Shown: piece after piece, positions 38,173-47,071 of the stretch
Position numbering within the stretch: the stretch's first letter is position 1
How the letters are laid out: every line of letters starts with the position of its first letter
Assembly: GCA_021845925.1 (NCBI GenBank)
Contig: JAJZUW010000001.1
Location: 117,224-181,223 of the forward strand
Source of the DNA: Pseudomonadota bacterium
Lineage (GTDB): Bacteria > Pseudomonadota > Gammaproteobacteria > Burkholderiales > Sulfuriferulaceae
Reading direction: 5' to 3'
DNA length: 64,000 nucleotides
Position numbers and translations under genes: made by a program
The notes under the pieces: generated by a model
Told to the model about the DNA's origin: nothing
Databases searched by the model: none
The model's input: the letters and a program-made list of their open reading frames with translations, nothing else

Positions 38173-39021
38173 ATGCCGGTTTTTCCTTCCCGTCGCCGAT
38201 CCAGGTCCGCCGAGCCAGCCGAGCCGGAAGACGCTGGCGACAGCCAGAAACTGCAGAAAGTGCTGGCGGCAGCCGGTTTTGGCTCGCGCCGTGACATGGA
38301 AGAATGGATTGCAGCCGGAAGGGTGCTGGTGAATGGCGAACCGGCCCAGCTTGGCCAACGTGTCAGTGCGGCCGACCGGATTCTGGCCGACCGGCGTCCG
38401 GTACACTGGCCGTTTGGCGAAGCCGAACTGCCGCGCATCATCATCTACCACAAACCGGAAGGTGAAATTGTCAGCCGCGACGATCCCAAATCACGCAAAT
38501 CGGTGTTTGAAGGATTGCCGCGTGTCCGGAATGGCAAATGGATTGCCATTGGTCGTCTGGATTTCAATACCGAAGGATTGCTGGTGTTTACCACCAGCGG
38601 CGAACTGGCCAACCGACTGATGCATCCGTCATTTGCCGTCGAACGGGAATACGCTGTGCGTGTGATGGGCGAGCTCTCCCGCGAGCAGATGGACCAGTTG
38701 ACTTCAGGTATTGAACTGGATGATGGCCCGGCACATTTCGAGCGCATCGTTGAAGAAGGGGGTGACAATGCCAACCGCTGGTATCGCATTGTGATTCGCG
38801 AAGGGCGCAATCGGGAAGTTCGTCGCATGTTCATGACCATGGGTCTGATGGTCAGCCGGCTGATCCGGATCCGTTTCGGCATGATCAACCTGCCTGCAAG
38901 GGTCAAACGCGGTCAGACCCTCGAACTCGATCCCCACCAGGTTGCAGCTATACTCAAATGGGCCGGATTGCCTGTACCGGAATTTCTGCCCCAGAAACGA
39001 CTGCAACAGAAACGTCACTGA
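38173..39021 (+). CDS. rluB: 23S rRNA pseudouridine synthase RluB
   Basis: RsuA-family enzyme modifying U2605 of 23S rRNA. 282 aa: a basic N-terminal tail, an S4 RNA-binding domain (KLQKVLAAAGFGSRRDMEEWI, about 26-46) and the catalytic domain with GRLDFNTEGLL (nucleophile D130). The usual partner of scpAB in this lineage, now separated by the accessory segment. Confidence 0.93.
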   Translation: MPVFPSRRRSRSAEPAEPEDAGDSQKLQKVLAAAGFGSRRDMEEWIAAGRVLVNGEPAQLGQRVSAADRILADRRPVHWPFGEAELPRIIIYHKPEGEIVSRDDPKSRKSVFEGLPRVRNGKWIAIGRLDFNTEGLLVFTTSGELANRLMHPSFAVEREYAVRVMGELSREQMDQLTSGIELDDGPAHFERIVEEGGDNANRWYRIVIREGRNREVRRMFMTMGLMVSRLIRIRFGMINLPARVKRGQTLELDPHQVAAILKWAGLPVPEFLPQKRLQQKRH

Positions 39022-39040
39022 ACCAGCGCAGGAGGCTGCC

Positions 39041-39451
39041 ATGCTCGAATTCATTTTTTTTGATCGCGCCATCAGTGACCATTTTGTCGCCGAAATGAAC
39101 AAGCGTGGCATGAAGAATGAGCTGCGTGATGACCATTTCGGCTGGGTAGTCAGTGTCGACGAAGAAGGTCTCAGTGACGTACTGGTGTTGGAACTCGAAG
39201 ACATCTATGAAGAGCTCCAGGAACAGGAACGTCACCGCGTCGAAACCAGCGAAGGCGGGCTGGAAAAGCATGTCGCCGGTTTTGGCGTGACCCTGCCCGA
39301 TGGTAGCCATACCACTGTCGCTCTGGCGCCCGACCTGGCCACCCGCCTGCTGGCCCATTTCAGCCTCGATGAAATCCACCACATGTTTTCCAGCGTGGCA
39401 AAGGCGGTCGTGGCTCCGGATGACCGGCCTCTGTGTCAGCGGGAGCTGTGA
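39041..39451 (+). CDS. Hypothetical acidic protein
   Basis: 136 aa; start MLEFIFFDRAIS behind a perfect GGAGG box 5 nt upstream. Acidic, rich in Glu/Asp/His, no signal peptide or membrane segment. The stretch VLVLELEDIYEELQEQERHR is a strong amphipathic helix. Probably co-transcribed with rluB, 19 bp upstream. No family recognised. Confidence 0.8.
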   Translation: MLEFIFFDRAISDHFVAEMNKRGMKNELRDDHFGWVVSVDEEGLSDVLVLELEDIYEELQEQERHRVETSEGGLEKHVAGFGVTLPDGSHTTVALAPDLATRLLAHFSLDEIHHMFSSVAKAVVAPDDRPLCQREL

Positions 39452-39505
39452 AGACATGATTTCATCAGTCCTGGCAATTCCCTTTCGCGACCTGCAAGGA
39501 ACACC

Positions 39506-40168
39506 GTGAATCTCACCGATGCACTGATTCCGTCCGACTGGCACTGGCTCTGGTTTGTGCTTCTGGTCATCGTTGCACGTACGGTCTGGCTGGCGCCCTG
39601 GCAGGTGCTGCGCAAACCTGGCTTGTTCAACCTGATGCTGGGCGCCTGCGTTTTTGTGCTGGCATGGTGGCAGCTGCATGCAGGCATTCGTCCCGGGCAG
39701 AACCTGCATCTGCTCGGCGCCACCCTGCTTACCCTGCTGTTCGGCCCGCGTTTCGGATTGCTCTGTATCCTGCTGGTACTCGGTTTCAACAGCGCCTGGC
39801 TCGGGCATGACTGGCAAGCTTATCCGGTGAATGCCCTTGTCCTCGGTGTCGTTCCCGTCTCAGTCACCTGGTGGATCTACAGCCTGGTCGACCGCCGCTT
39901 GCCCAACAATCTGTTCGTCTACATTTTCGCCAACGGCTTTTTTGCATCTGCCCTGTCTGTTATCGCCACCGGTTTCACAGCCAGCCTGCTGATGGCCCTG
40001 ATGGGCGACTACAGCTGGACCAGCCTGCGTTCCACCTATCTGCCGTATTATCTCCTGATCGGCTGGTCCGAAGCTGTTTCCACCGGCATGCTGATCACCA
40101 TCCTCGTGGTGTACCGGCCGCAATGGGTGGCGACGTTTGATGACCGGTCGTATATCCACAACAAATGA
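39506..40168 (+). CDS. Polytopic inner-membrane protein, energy-coupling-like
   Basis: 220 aa with six or so hydrophobic segments. GTG start with AAGGA 5 nt upstream. The pattern with small residues and Asn in membrane segments (LLGATLLTLLFGPRFGLL, FVYIFANGFFASALSV) recalls CbiM/COG3235-type permeases of ECF metal transporters, but no ATPase or T-component is nearby. Substrate unknown. Confidence 0.75.
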   Translation: MNLTDALIPSDWHWLWFVLLVIVARTVWLAPWQVLRKPGLFNLMLGACVFVLAWWQLHAGIRPGQNLHLLGATLLTLLFGPRFGLLCILLVLGFNSAWLGHDWQAYPVNALVLGVVPVSVTWWIYSLVDRRLPNNLFVYIFANGFFASALSVIATGFTASLLMALMGDYSWTSLRSTYLPYYLLIGWSEAVSTGMLITILVVYRPQWVATFDDRSYIHNK

Positions 40169-40268
40169 ACACGTCGATCGGCTGCGCGGGCGAGCTGTCT
40201 TGTCGCATACCCATCCGTTTCCTCGCCACGCGGGCTAGTGGCTGCTGGATGTCATCCTGGTCGCCGGC

Positions 40269-43200
40269 ATGAGTAAACCGGTGACCGAATTCTGGCGTCC
40301 GGAACGGCTCGAGTTTCCGGACAACCTGCCGGTGTCGGCGCGACGCGAAGAAATCGTCGCTGCCTTGCGTGCGCATCAGGTGGTGATCATCTGCGGTGCC
40401 ACCGGCTCAGGAAAGACCACTCAGTTGCCCAAGTTGTGTCTGGCAGCAGGCCGTGGTCAGACCGGCCGGATCGCCTGTACCCAGCCACGCCGGATTGCTG
40501 CACGCAGTCTGGCCAACCGTATTGCCCAGGAATTGCATACCAAGGTCGGGGAGGGGGTGGGCTACAAGGTGCGTTTTTCGGATCAGGTGCGAGCGGACAG
40601 CGTCATCAAGGTGTTGACCGATGGCATGCTGCTGGCCGAGACCACCGGCAGCCGTGACCTGCGCGAATACGACACGATTATTCTTGACGAAGCCCACGAA
40701 CGCAGCCTGAATATTGATTTTTTGCTCGGTTATCTGCGTCAGCTGATGACGCGTCGCGCCGATCTGAAGTTAGTCATCACTTCCGCTACGATTGATGCGG
40801 ATCGTTTTTCCAGGCATTTCAATCAGGCGCCGGTGATCGAGGTGTCCGGGCGTGGCTGGCCGGTTGAAATCCGCTGGCGACCGGTCGAGGCGCCGGTGTC
40901 CAGGAGCGGACGAAGCGCGGATGCTACGCATGGTAACGACACGTCGGCCGGAACCGGCAGCAAGCCGCAACGCGAAACCGAAGAAGACCGGCTGCGGCAG
41001 GCGATGCTGGATGCCGTGGATGAACTGTCGCGCAACGGAAGTGGTGACATTCTGGTGTTTTTTCCGGGTGAACGCGAAATTCGCGAAGCTGCCGAGGCGT
41101 TGCGCAAGCACCATCCGGCACATACCGAGATCCTGCCACTGTATGCGCGACTGTCTGTCCAGGAGCAGGAACGCATTTTCAGGCCTGGCAATGCCCGGCG
41201 GATCGTGCTGGCGACCAATGTTGCGGAAACCTCGCTGACTGTGCCGGGTATCCGGCATGTGGTGGATACCGGAACTTCGCGTATTCTGCGTTATTCACCC
41301 CGCAACAAGATCGATCAGCTGCTCACCGAACCGGTCTCGCAGGCTTCCGCCAACCAGCGTGCCGGCCGGTGCGGTCGCGAAGCGCCGGGCATCTGTATCC
41401 GCCTTTATTCCGAGATCGAGTATCAGGGACGTCCCGCTTACACCGATCCAGAAATACTGCGTACTTCACTGGCCGGCGTGATCCTGCGCATGTTGTCGCT
41501 GAAACTGGGTGACCCATTGCAATTCCCGTTTCTGGATGCGCCTGCGCCGCGTGCCTGGGCGGATGGATTCCAGTTGCTTGAAGAACTGGGCGCGCTGGAT
41601 GAACGCCGGCAACTGACCGAGACTGGTCGTCAGCTGTCGCGTCTGCCGGTGGAGCCTCGCGTCGGACGTGTATTGCTGGCCGCGCAACGGCATGGTTGCC
41701 TGCGCGAGGCCCTGATCATTGCCAGTGCGTTGTCGGTGCAGGATGTTCGCGAGCGGCCTCAGGCGCAGGCAGGCGCTGCCGATGACCGGCACCGTGCGTT
41801 TGCTGACGAGCGTTCGGATTTTATCGGACTGATACGGTTGTGGGATTTTTACGATGAGGCAGTCAAACACCAGAAATCGCGCCGCCAGCTGACAAACCTG
41901 GCGCAGACGCATTTTCTGAATCCGGCCCGCCTGCGTGAATGGCGGGATGTGCACGGCCAGCTTGCCACCAGTGTTGCCGAACTCGGCTTGCGCGAAAACG
42001 TGGAACCGGCAACCTATGAATCGATCCATCTTGCCCTCCTGGCGGGATTTCCGGGCAACATCGGCGTCAAACAGGATGAAGGCGGTTTTGCCGGTGCGCG
42101 CGGCATCCGTTTCCATCTGCATCCGTCATCGGTGCTGGCCAGAAAGCCACCCAAATGGGTCATGGTGGCCGAACTGGTGGAAACCAGCCGGCTGTTTGGC
42201 CGCATAGCAGCCAGAATCGAACCGGAATGGCTCGAAAAAGTGGCCGCTCACTTGTGCAAAAAACAGTATTTTGACCCGCATTGGGATCGCAAGCCAGCCC
42301 AGGTCAGCGCATTTGAGCAGTTGCAGTTATATGGTCTGATCATTGTTCCCAGACGCAAGATTCATTATGGCGGCATCAACATGGCCGTCAGTCGCGAACT
42401 GTTTATTCGCCATGCGCTGGTGGCGGGGGAATACGATACCCAGGCGGATTTCTTCCGGCACAATCGCGAGCTGATTGATTCGATACTGGAACTGGAACAC
42501 AAATCGCGTCGTCAGGATGTGCTGATTGATGATGATGGCCTGTTTGCCTTTTTCGACAAACGCATTCCAGCCGAAATCGTGAACGGTGCCGGCTTTGAAC
42601 GCTGGCGTCGCGAAGCGGAAAAGGAAACGCCAGAACTGCTTTTTCTCGCGCGCGAAGATGTCATGCGTCATGATGCGCAGGGTATTACCGAAGACTGGTT
42701 TCCCCAGCAGTGGCAGCATGAGGGTTTGAAGTTTGCGCTCACTTACAGGTTTGAGCCTGGTCATGTGATGGATGGCGTGACGGTCACGGTTCCTCTGTCG
42801 CTTCTGAATGCCTTGCCCGCCTGGCGACTCGATTGGCTGGTGCCCGGCATGTTGCGTGAAAAACTGGCCTGGTACCTGAAAGCCCTGCCCAAACAGTTGC
42901 GTCGCGTTTTTGTGCCGGTGCCGGACACGGTGACCGTGCTGATGGGGGAGCTGCGGCCGGTGGAACCGTTGACAGAAGCGCTGGCGCGGGCGCTGTCTGC
43001 CCGTTCGGGCCTGCAAGTGTCGCCGGCTGACTGGCATGAAGCGCCGCCCGCTCATTTATTGATGAACATCCGCGTGGTGGATGATCGCAACCAGGAACTG
43101 GCATCCGGTCGGGATCTGAATGCGTTACGACTGCAACTGGCGCAGGCTGCCCGGCTGGCATTTGCTGGCCAGGACGAGCAGCAGGAACAGACCGGTTTTC

Positions 43201-44066
43201 GCAGTTGGGGCATGGGTGACATTCCGGAGAGCTTGCCGGTCAGACGCGCCGGAGTACAGGTGACCGCGTGGCCCGCACTGGTGGACGAAACCGACAGCGT
43301 TGCGTTGCGCCTGTTCGATACTGAGCAGGCGGCAAGCCAGGCCCATCGTCACGGCGTGGTCCGCTTGTGCCGGCTGGTGCTGGCGCAACAGTTCAGGACG
43401 CTGGAAAAAGACCTGCCCGATTTTACCCGGCTTGCCATGGCGTATCGTCCGTTGGGCAATCCGGAACAGTTGCGTGAAAGTCTGGTGCAGCTGATTGCCA
43501 TGCAGGCTTGCCTGGCAGACGAGGAACCGCCGCGCAGCCAGAAACAGTTCGACCAGCAGATCAGTCGCGCCCGCGTTCGCCTGCGCCCGGTCATGGATGC
43601 CGTTTGCCGTACGGTGGCACAGATTCTGGCGCTGTATCAGACCGTGCAGGCGCAGACCGGGAAATTGACCGGTGTTTCGGGACGCGACATGCAGGAACAG
43701 TTGCGCGGACTGGTGTATCCCGGCTTTCTGGACCAGATTGCCTGGGTACACCTGCAACAGCTGCCACGCTACCTGCAGGCGCTGGAATGGCGCATGCAGA
43801 AATTTCCCGAACGCAAGGCCAATGATGAAAAGCACGTGGCGGCCATTGCCAGACTGGTTGCGCCCTGGCAAGCCAAAGTCAGTGCCATGCGCAAGGCCGG
43901 CCAGACTGACCCGCGTCTGGATGAATTTCGCTGGCAACTGGAGGAACTGCGCGTCTCGCTGTTTGCCCAACAGCTGAAAACGCCGTATCCGGTGTCGGTG
44001 AAGCGGCTGGAAAAACTGTGGGAAGTCATCGTCCAGCCGGGGGCGCGAGCACAGGTGGGCGTCTGA
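40269..44066 (+). CDS. hrpA: ATP-dependent RNA helicase HrpA
   Basis: DEAH-box helicase that rescues stalled ribosomes in E. coli. 1265 aa, near full length for HrpA. Walker A GATGSGKTT (43-51), DEAH (140-143), SAT, and QRAGRCGR in helicase domain 2; then winged helix, ratchet and OB regions and the long HrpA-specific C terminus. A Ser/Gly/Thr-rich insertion (about 205-240) in the middle of the core is lineage-specific. No clear ribosome site. Confidence 0.95.
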   Translation: MSKPVTEFWRPERLEFPDNLPVSARREEIVAALRAHQVVIICGATGSGKTTQLPKLCLAAGRGQTGRIACTQPRRIAARSLANRIAQELHTKVGEGVGYKVRFSDQVRADSVIKVLTDGMLLAETTGSRDLREYDTIILDEAHERSLNIDFLLGYLRQLMTRRADLKLVITSATIDADRFSRHFNQAPVIEVSGRGWPVEIRWRPVEAPVSRSGRSADATHGNDTSAGTGSKPQRETEEDRLRQAMLDAVDELSRNGSGDILVFFPGEREIREAAEALRKHHPAHTEILPLYARLSVQEQERIFRPGNARRIVLATNVAETSLTVPGIRHVVDTGTSRILRYSPRNKIDQLLTEPVSQASANQRAGRCGREAPGICIRLYSEIEYQGRPAYTDPEILRTSLAGVILRMLSLKLGDPLQFPFLDAPAPRAWADGFQLLEELGALDERRQLTETGRQLSRLPVEPRVGRVLLAAQRHGCLREALIIASALSVQDVRERPQAQAGAADDRHRAFADERSDFIGLIRLWDFYDEAVKHQKSRRQLTNLAQTHFLNPARLREWRDVHGQLATSVAELGLRENVEPATYESIHLALLAGFPGNIGVKQDEGGFAGARGIRFHLHPSSVLARKPPKWVMVAELVETSRLFGRIAARIEPEWLEKVAAHLCKKQYFDPHWDRKPAQVSAFEQLQLYGLIIVPRRKIHYGGINMAVSRELFIRHALVAGEYDTQADFFRHNRELIDSILELEHKSRRQDVLIDDDGLFAFFDKRIPAEIVNGAGFERWRREAEKETPELLFLAREDVMRHDAQGITEDWFPQQWQHEGLKFALTYRFEPGHVMDGVTVTVPLSLLNALPAWRLDWLVPGMLREKLAWYLKALPKQLRRVFVPVPDTVTVLMGELRPVEPLTEALARALSARSGLQVSPADWHEAPPAHLLMNIRVVDDRNQELASGRDLNALRLQLAQAARLAFAGQDEQQEQTGFRSWGMGDIPESLPVRRAGVQVTAWPALVDETDSVALRLFDTEQAASQAHRHGVVRLCRLVLAQQFRTLEKDLPDFTRLAMAYRPLGNPEQLRESLVQLIAMQACLADEEPPRSQKQFDQQISRARVRLRPVMDAVCRTVAQILALYQTVQAQTGKLTGVSGRDMQEQLRGLVYPGFLDQIAWVHLQQLPRYLQALEWRMQKFPERKANDEKHVAAIARLVAPWQAKVSAMRKAGQTDPRLDEFRWQLEELRVSLFAQQLKTPYPVSVKRLEKLWEVIVQPGARAQVGV

Positions 44067-44128
44067 ATGGCCGGATGATTTTGTGTTCGGGATGGGACGA
44101 CTGGTTCTGCGGATGGTAAGATTCTGTC

Positions 44129-44980
44129 ATGACCGATACTGATTACGCCCTCAACGTCAACTGGCATCCGAGTGATGTGGCCGGACTGACCTATGTCTAT
44201 CCGGTGGTGTCGCGTCGCGCCGGTGGGGTTTCCGTGGGGATCAATCTCAATACCAATCATGCCTGCAACTGGCGTTGCGCCTATTGTCAGGTGCCAGACT
44301 TGCAGCGAGGCAGTGCGCCGCCAGTGGATGTGGCATTGCTGGAACGCGAGCTGGACCAGTTTCTGGCGTATGTTCTGCATGGCGATTTCATGCAGCGCCA
44401 TGTGCCGGTCGAAGCCAGAGTGCTGAAGGACATTGCCTTTTCGGGCGATGGCGAGCCGACCAGTGCGCGAGAATTTGCCGAAGCGGTGGCAGCAGCGGGG
44501 CGTGTGATGGAGAAACACCAGCTGACCGGGAAAATCCCGCTGGTGGTGATCAGCAATGGCAGTCAGCTGGACAAGGCGCGTGTCCGCCAGGCGCTCACCC
44601 GGCTGGCTGAACTGGGAGGCGAATTGTGGTTCAAGTTTGATCGGGCCACGCCGGAAGGCATGCGACAGATCAATGGCACCCGTACTTCGCCGTTACGCCA
44701 CCTGGAAAATCTCAAAACCGCGCTGACACTCTGTCCGGTGTGGGTACAGACCTGCATGGTGGCCTGGGACGGAGAGCCGCCAGCCGAATCCGAACTGGTG
44801 GCCTGGCTGGACGTTATCTGTCCGCTCGCCGGTCAAGTGAAAGGCGTGTTGCTGTACGGTTTGGCACGACCATCGATGCAGCCGCAGGCAGTACACCTGT
44901 CGGCATTGCCGGCAGACTGGATGGAAGCCTTTGCCAGTCGCATCCGCGCTTGTGGTCTTGCTGTGCGCCTGTCTGTCTGA
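44129..44980 (+). CDS. Radical SAM protein
   Basis: 283 aa with the Cx3CxxC cluster motif CNWRCAYC (C46, C50, C53), preceded by GINLNTNHA. Later motifs FSGDGEPTSAREF and VISNGSQL fit the SAM barrel of small uncharacterised radical SAM enzymes related to wyosine/TYW1-like or activase groups. No second cluster domain. It stands 5 bp upstream of acpS. Substrate unknown. Confidence 0.88.
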   Translation: MTDTDYALNVNWHPSDVAGLTYVYPVVSRRAGGVSVGINLNTNHACNWRCAYCQVPDLQRGSAPPVDVALLERELDQFLAYVLHGDFMQRHVPVEARVLKDIAFSGDGEPTSAREFAEAVAAAGRVMEKHQLTGKIPLVVISNGSQLDKARVRQALTRLAELGGELWFKFDRATPEGMRQINGTRTSPLRHLENLKTALTLCPVWVQTCMVAWDGEPPAESELVAWLDVICPLAGQVKGVLLYGLARPSMQPQAVHLSALPADWMEAFASRIRACGLAVRLSV

Positions 44981-44985
44981 CTGGC

Positions 44986-45366
44986 ATGATTTACGGTATT
45001 GGCACTGACATCGTCCAGCTGTCCCGCATGGAAGCGTTGTGGCTCAGGCATGGCATGCGGTTGGCCCAGCGCGTACTCAGTCAGTCCGAGCTGGCCGGTT
45101 TGCCGGCAGAACAGCCCTGGCGATTCATTGCCAAACGGTTTGCCGTCAAGGAAGCCTTTGCCAAGGCTGCCGGCACCGGTCTGCGCCATCCGGTGACACT
45201 GTCTAACCTGAGTCTGGCGCATGACCATCTGGGACGGCCTGAATTCCAGTGCACAGAGACATTGCAGAACTGGCTGGACGAGCGGGAAATCTCGCGCGTG
45301 CATGTGAGTCTGAGCGACGAACGGGAAATGGTGGTGGCATTTGTGATCATGGAGGTGGCAGGATGA
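44986..45366 (+). CDS. acpS: Holo-[acyl-carrier-protein] synthase
   Basis: Transfers phosphopantetheine from CoA to ACP. 126 aa; motifs GIGTDIVQLSRME (metal-binding Asp) and RFIAKRFAVKEAFAKAAGTG are canonical. Its stop overlaps nagZ (ATGA). Confidence 0.95.
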   Translation: MIYGIGTDIVQLSRMEALWLRHGMRLAQRVLSQSELAGLPAEQPWRFIAKRFAVKEAFAKAAGTGLRHPVTLSNLSLAHDHLGRPEFQCTETLQNWLDEREISRVHVSLSDEREMVVAFVIMEVAG

Positions 45367-46445
45367 GTCTCGGGCCGGTCATGGTGGATGTGGCAGGGCT
45401 GGAACTGACCGATGTCGAGCGGGAACGCCTGCGTCATCCGCTGGTTGGCGGGGTGATACTGTTTGCCCGCAATTACGCCACACCGGCCCAGTTGCATGCA
45501 TTGACCCATGATATCCGCGCACTCCGCCATCCGCACCTGCTGATTGCAACAGACCATGAAGGTGGCCGGGTACAGCGGTTCCGCCAGGGCTTCACCCTGC
45601 TGCCGGCGATGGGCGACATTGGTCGTCTGTGGGATCGCCAGCCGCACAGGGCCCTGCACCTGGCCCAGGACGTCGGTTATGTGATGGCGGCCGAGCTGCG
45701 CGCGCATGGCGTGGATGTCAGTTTTGCCCCGGTGCTCGATATCGATTACGGACGGTCGGCAGTAATCGGCAACCGGGCGTTTCATGCGGATCCCTCAGCA
45801 GTGGGTGATCTGGCCATGTCGCTGATGTCGGGCATGCATGCGGCCGGCATGCAGTCTGTCGCCAAGCATTTTCCGGGGCATGGCTGGGTGGAAGCCGATT
45901 CGCATCTGGCAGAGCCGGTGGATCAACGTCGGTTGCGGGAGCTGGAAGATGCCGATCTGCTGCCGTATCGCCGTCTGTTTGCCGCCGGGTTGGCTGGCGT
46001 GATGCCGGCACATGTCCGTTATGCCAGCATCGATGCGGATGCAGCCGGATTTTCCCGGTTCTGGCTGGGTGAAATGTTGCGTGCGCGGATGGGATTCGAT
46101 GGTGCGGTGTTCAGTGATGACCTGTCGATGGAAGGGGCCGGCGTGGCCGGTGACATCGTGCAACGCAGTCAGGCAGCCCTGGATGCGGGCTGCGACATGT
46201 TGCTGGTATGCAACAATCCGGCAGCTGCCGATCAGGTGCTGGCCGGCCTGAGCTGGAAGCATGATGCAATCAACATTGCCCGTCGGGCGCGTCTGCATGG
46301 CCGGCCGCGTCCGGCTGGCATGACAGCCCTGCTGGAACAGCCGCGCTATTTGCGTGCCCGGCACGCAGTGGCTTCCTTTGGCCATGACAACGGCGATTTC
46401 TGGCGCAACGACGCCGGCAATACCTGTGGTTTGAGCGGAACATGA
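45363..46445 (+). CDS. nagZ: Beta-N-acetylhexosaminidase NagZ
   Basis: Cytoplasmic GH3 enzyme in peptidoglycan recycling. 360 aa. DHEGGRVQRF (64-73), KHFPGHG (168-174) and the nucleophile Asp in FSDDLSMEG (about D252) are intact. The start at 45363 is set by the ATGA overlap with acpS. It also overlaps the next gene by 4 nt. Confidence 0.95.
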   Translation: MSLGPVMVDVAGLELTDVERERLRHPLVGGVILFARNYATPAQLHALTHDIRALRHPHLLIATDHEGGRVQRFRQGFTLLPAMGDIGRLWDRQPHRALHLAQDVGYVMAAELRAHGVDVSFAPVLDIDYGRSAVIGNRAFHADPSAVGDLAMSLMSGMHAAGMQSVAKHFPGHGWVEADSHLAEPVDQRRLRELEDADLLPYRRLFAAGLAGVMPAHVRYASIDADAAGFSRFWLGEMLRARMGFDGAVFSDDLSMEGAGVAGDIVQRSQAALDAGCDMLLVCNNPAAADQVLAGLSWKHDAINIARRARLHGRPRPAGMTALLEQPRYLRARHAVASFGHDNGDFWRNDAGNTCGLSGT

Positions 46446-47071
46446 CCGGTTATGACCCGCATTGTCGCGCATGTCCGCGACTGGCCGGCTTTCTGGAGCG
46501 GGTCAGGACAAAGTACCCGACCTACTGGGCGCGTCCGGTCGCGCCATTTGGCGATCCAGCCGCCTGGCTGCTGATTGTCGGACTGGCCCCCGGCCTGCAT
46601 GGCGCCAATCGTTCCGGCAGGCCATTTACCGGCGATCATGCCGGTATTCTGCTTTATGACACCTTGCACCGGTTCGGATTCGCCAGTGCGGCCACGTCGG
46701 TGGATGTGGCGGATGGGCTGCAGTTGACGGGCTGTCGAATCACCAATGCGGTGAAATGCCTGCCGCCGCAGAACAAGCCGGAACCCGCCGAAGTTCGCCA
46801 GTGCAACCATTTCCTGGCTGCCGAACTGGCCGAATTGCCAGCGGGCGCCAGCCTGCTGGCGCTGGGCACAGTTGCGCATGCGTCCATTCTGCGCGGACTC
46901 GACCTGCCAGCGCGTACAGCTGTTTTTTCGCATGGTGCGTGTCATGTGCTGCCCAACGGTATGCGCCTGTACGACAGCTATCATTGCAGCCGTTACAACA
47001 CGCAGACCCGCCGGCTGACCGATGACATGTTCCGGGCAGTGTTTGCCCGCATCGTGACGGACAGGGTATGA
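46442..47071 (+). CDS. Uracil-DNA glycosylase, family 5 (UDGb) type
   Basis: 209 aa. GLAPGLHGANRSGRPFTGD (47-65) with Ala-Pro-Gly in place of a polar active-site residue, ITNAVKCLPPQNKP and the C-terminal SYHCSRYNTQT are typical of UDGb. Cys 8 and 11 (CRACPRL) with C106 and the Cys of SYHCS probably hold a 4Fe-4S cluster. It removes uracil or hypoxanthine from DNA. Between nagZ and uvrC with ATGA overlaps on both sides, so it is co-translated with a second repair gene. Confidence 0.9.
   Translation: MTGYDPHCRACPRLAGFLERVRTKYPTYWARPVAPFGDPAAWLLIVGLAPGLHGANRSGRPFTGDHAGILLYDTLHRFGFASAATSVDVADGLQLTGCRITNAVKCLPPQNKPEPAEVRQCNHFLAAELAELPAGASLLALGTVAHASILRGLDLPARTAVFSHGACHVLPNGMRLYDSYHCSRYNTQTRRLTDDMFRAVFARIVTDRV

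Noticed and set aside
44101-44128. Possible leaderless start of the radical SAM gene
   Set aside because: A TAAGAT lies just before the ATG, but there is no matching -35, so the claim cannot be supported.
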